A stretch of 5,756 bases of DNA, from contig DUVT01000226.1 of the NCBI GenBank assembly GCA_012840905.1, positions 1 to 5,756 on the forward strand, read 5' to 3'. The position numbers were made by a program, and so were the translations under genes. The notes beneath the pieces were generated by a model that had not been told where the DNA came from, did no database searches, and was given only the letters and a program-made list of their open reading frames with translations. Of this stretch, positions 4,994-5,756 are shown one piece after another; position 1 is the stretch's first letter, and every line of letters starts with the position of its first letter. The DNA is from Acholeplasmataceae bacterium (lineage in GTDB: Bacteria > Bacillota_I > Bacilli_A > ML615J-28 > CAG-698).

Positions 4994-5756
4994 TTATGTA
5001 GATTGTAAGCCTAAGTCTTGAACTGGACTTGCTTCTGTTTTATCCATACCATTGATCTCTCCAGAAAGTGAAATAGCAAGTTTAGAGAAGATCGGTCCAG
5101 ATGTTTCATATATTAACACACTGAACATTATTATTGTATTAATTATAACCGCATACTCAGGTAACTGGGATGCAACTAATATTGATAAACCAATTGATAC
5201 TCCACCTTGTGGTAATAGACCAAGACCCAAAAAGTTGGTAATTTCTTTTTCAGCTCCAACTAATTTTCCACCAACAAATGCACCTAAATATTTTCCAAAT
5301 CCTCTTGCAACCACATAACAAATACCGATTAAGCCAACACTTACTAATACTTTTAAGTCTAAGCTTGCACCAGCGAATGTAAAGAAAAGAACATAGAATG
5401 GTGCTACAAATGCATTAACACTGTTGAAAACTTTTTGAGGACGCTTCATTGTGTTAACTAAAGTCATACCGATTGCAATATTAGTAAGAAGAGGTGATAA
5501 GTTTATTAAGTAAGACACTCCAATTCCAATTAAATTTGCAACAATAGAAATTGATTGAAGATCATCATGATCATTTTCTTTTCTTAATACAAAACTAAGT
5601 ATTAAGCCTATTACAAAACCTACAATAATTGAACCGAAGATTTCAATTACTGGTCCAAGAAAGATTTTTCCAAATGTAATAGCTTCCCCACTAATTGACA
5701 TTTTTGCTAATGCCATAGAAATACCAAAAATCACAATTCCTACAACATCATCTAAA
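4994..5756 (-). CDS. CPA2-family cation:proton antiporter, C-terminal part (5' end outside window)
   Basis: This is a Na+(K+)/H+ exchanger-type membrane transporter of the CPA2/Kef-NapA fold. Only the C-terminal 253 residues are visible. The reading frame is open to the window edge, so the in-frame GTG at 5732-5734 is internal, not the start. Full-length relatives have about 380-400 residues or more. The fragment begins LDDVVGIV: the two Asp codons at 5747-5752 match the ion-binding Asp pair of electrogenic antiporters such as NapA and NhaA. About eight hydrophobic segments follow. They include FFTFAGASLDLK, ARGFGKYLGA (whose Lys resembles the conserved Lys of the ion-binding site) and LLPQGGVSIGL, all typical of the family. 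The protein ends in a short polar tail with no TrkA-N or TrkA-C nucleotide-binding domain. The separate PII-like protein encoded 13 bases downstream could supply regulation in its place. The transported ion is not determined. Confidence 0.9.
   Translation of the reverse strand, partial: LDDVVGIVIFGISMALAKMSISGEAITFGKIFLGPVIEIFGSIIVGFVIGLILSFVLRKENDHDDLQSISIVANLIGIGVSYLINLSPLLTNIAIGMTLVNTMKRPQKVFNSVNAFVAPFYVLFFTFAGASLDLKVLVSVGLIGICYVVARGFGKYLGAFVGGKLVGAEKEITNFLGLGLLPQGGVSIGLSILVASQLPEYAVIINTIIMFSVLIYETSGPIFSKLAISLSGEINGMDKTEASPVQDLGLQST

Noticed and set aside
5052..5318. Plus-strand open frame of 88 codons opposite the antiporter gene
   Set aside because: It is antisense to the conserved LLPQGGVSIGL and ARGFGKYLGA segments; a shadow frame without a ribosome-binding site.
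5732..5734. GTG as the start of the antiporter
   Set aside because: The frame continues upstream to the window edge with the conserved LDDVVGIV motif, so this codon is an internal Val.
1..5756. TGA used as Trp, as in Mycoplasma and Spiroplasma
   Set aside because: All genes read through with TGG for every Trp, no conserved domain is interrupted by an in-frame TGA, and all visible stops are TAA.
1..5756. CRISPR array, toxin-antitoxin pair, phage defence system or mobile element
   Set aside because: No regularly spaced repeats, terminal inverted repeats, transposase or integrase motifs, or recognised defence domains were found; the lipoprotein plus 57-codon ORF does not resemble a toxin-antitoxin pair because one member is exported.

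Overview
This 5,756-base window is AT-rich bacterial DNA from a low-GC, Firmicutes- or Mollicutes-related organism. Seven coding sequences are supported, one of them cut by the right edge. Shine-Dalgarno sites are strong (AAGGAGAA, GGAGG, GAGGT). Every visible gene stops with TAA. All 17 Trp codons in the predicted proteins are TGG, so there is no sign of the TGA=Trp code of Mycoplasma and Spiroplasma. A standard-code lineage fits best, such as Acholeplasma/Izemoplasma-like Tenericutes or a related Bacilli group. This placement is inference. No tRNA, rRNA, CRISPR array, insertion sequence or phage gene was seen.

Layout, left to right. A six-helix membrane protein of unknown function (38-820, +) converges on a small cytoplasmic endonuclease/exonuclease/phosphatase (EEP) family hydrolase (846-1535, -). 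A perfect hairpin at 821-847 lies between them and can terminate both. The EEP gene and a large family 9 glycoside hydrolase gene (1643-3949, +) diverge from a compact intergenic region. It holds two back-to-back sigma-A-type promoters, both with a perfect TATAAT and a 17-base spacer, with only 7 bases between their -35 boxes. The glycosidase has an N-terminal region of about 205 residues without a clear family, then an Ig-like domain, then the GH9 (alpha/alpha)6 barrel. It has no signal peptide, so it probably acts on imported oligosaccharides in the cytoplasm. A strong terminator follows at 3949-3985.

Next is a small lipoprotein gene (4020-4394, +). It overlaps by one base (TAATG) an unannotated 57-codon, aromatic-rich ORF (4394-4567) that ends one base before a 16-bp hairpin (4569-4607). 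This hairpin also serves the genes converging from the right: a PII-like signalling protein (4642-4980, -) and, upstream of it in the same operon, a CPA2-type cation:proton antiporter (4994 to the window edge, -). The antiporter still shows the Asp-Asp ion-binding motif in the last bases of the window. The PII-like protein probably regulates the antiporter.

The points most worth a second look are the PII-like/antiporter pair, the noncanonical cytoplasmic GH9 enzyme with its uncharacterised N-terminal domain, the divergent promoter with its possible operator, and the hidden ORF coupled to the lipoprotein. The membrane protein, the lipoprotein and the 57-residue ORF could not be assigned functions. 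I did not find convincing evidence of a complete, previously undescribed multi-gene system.
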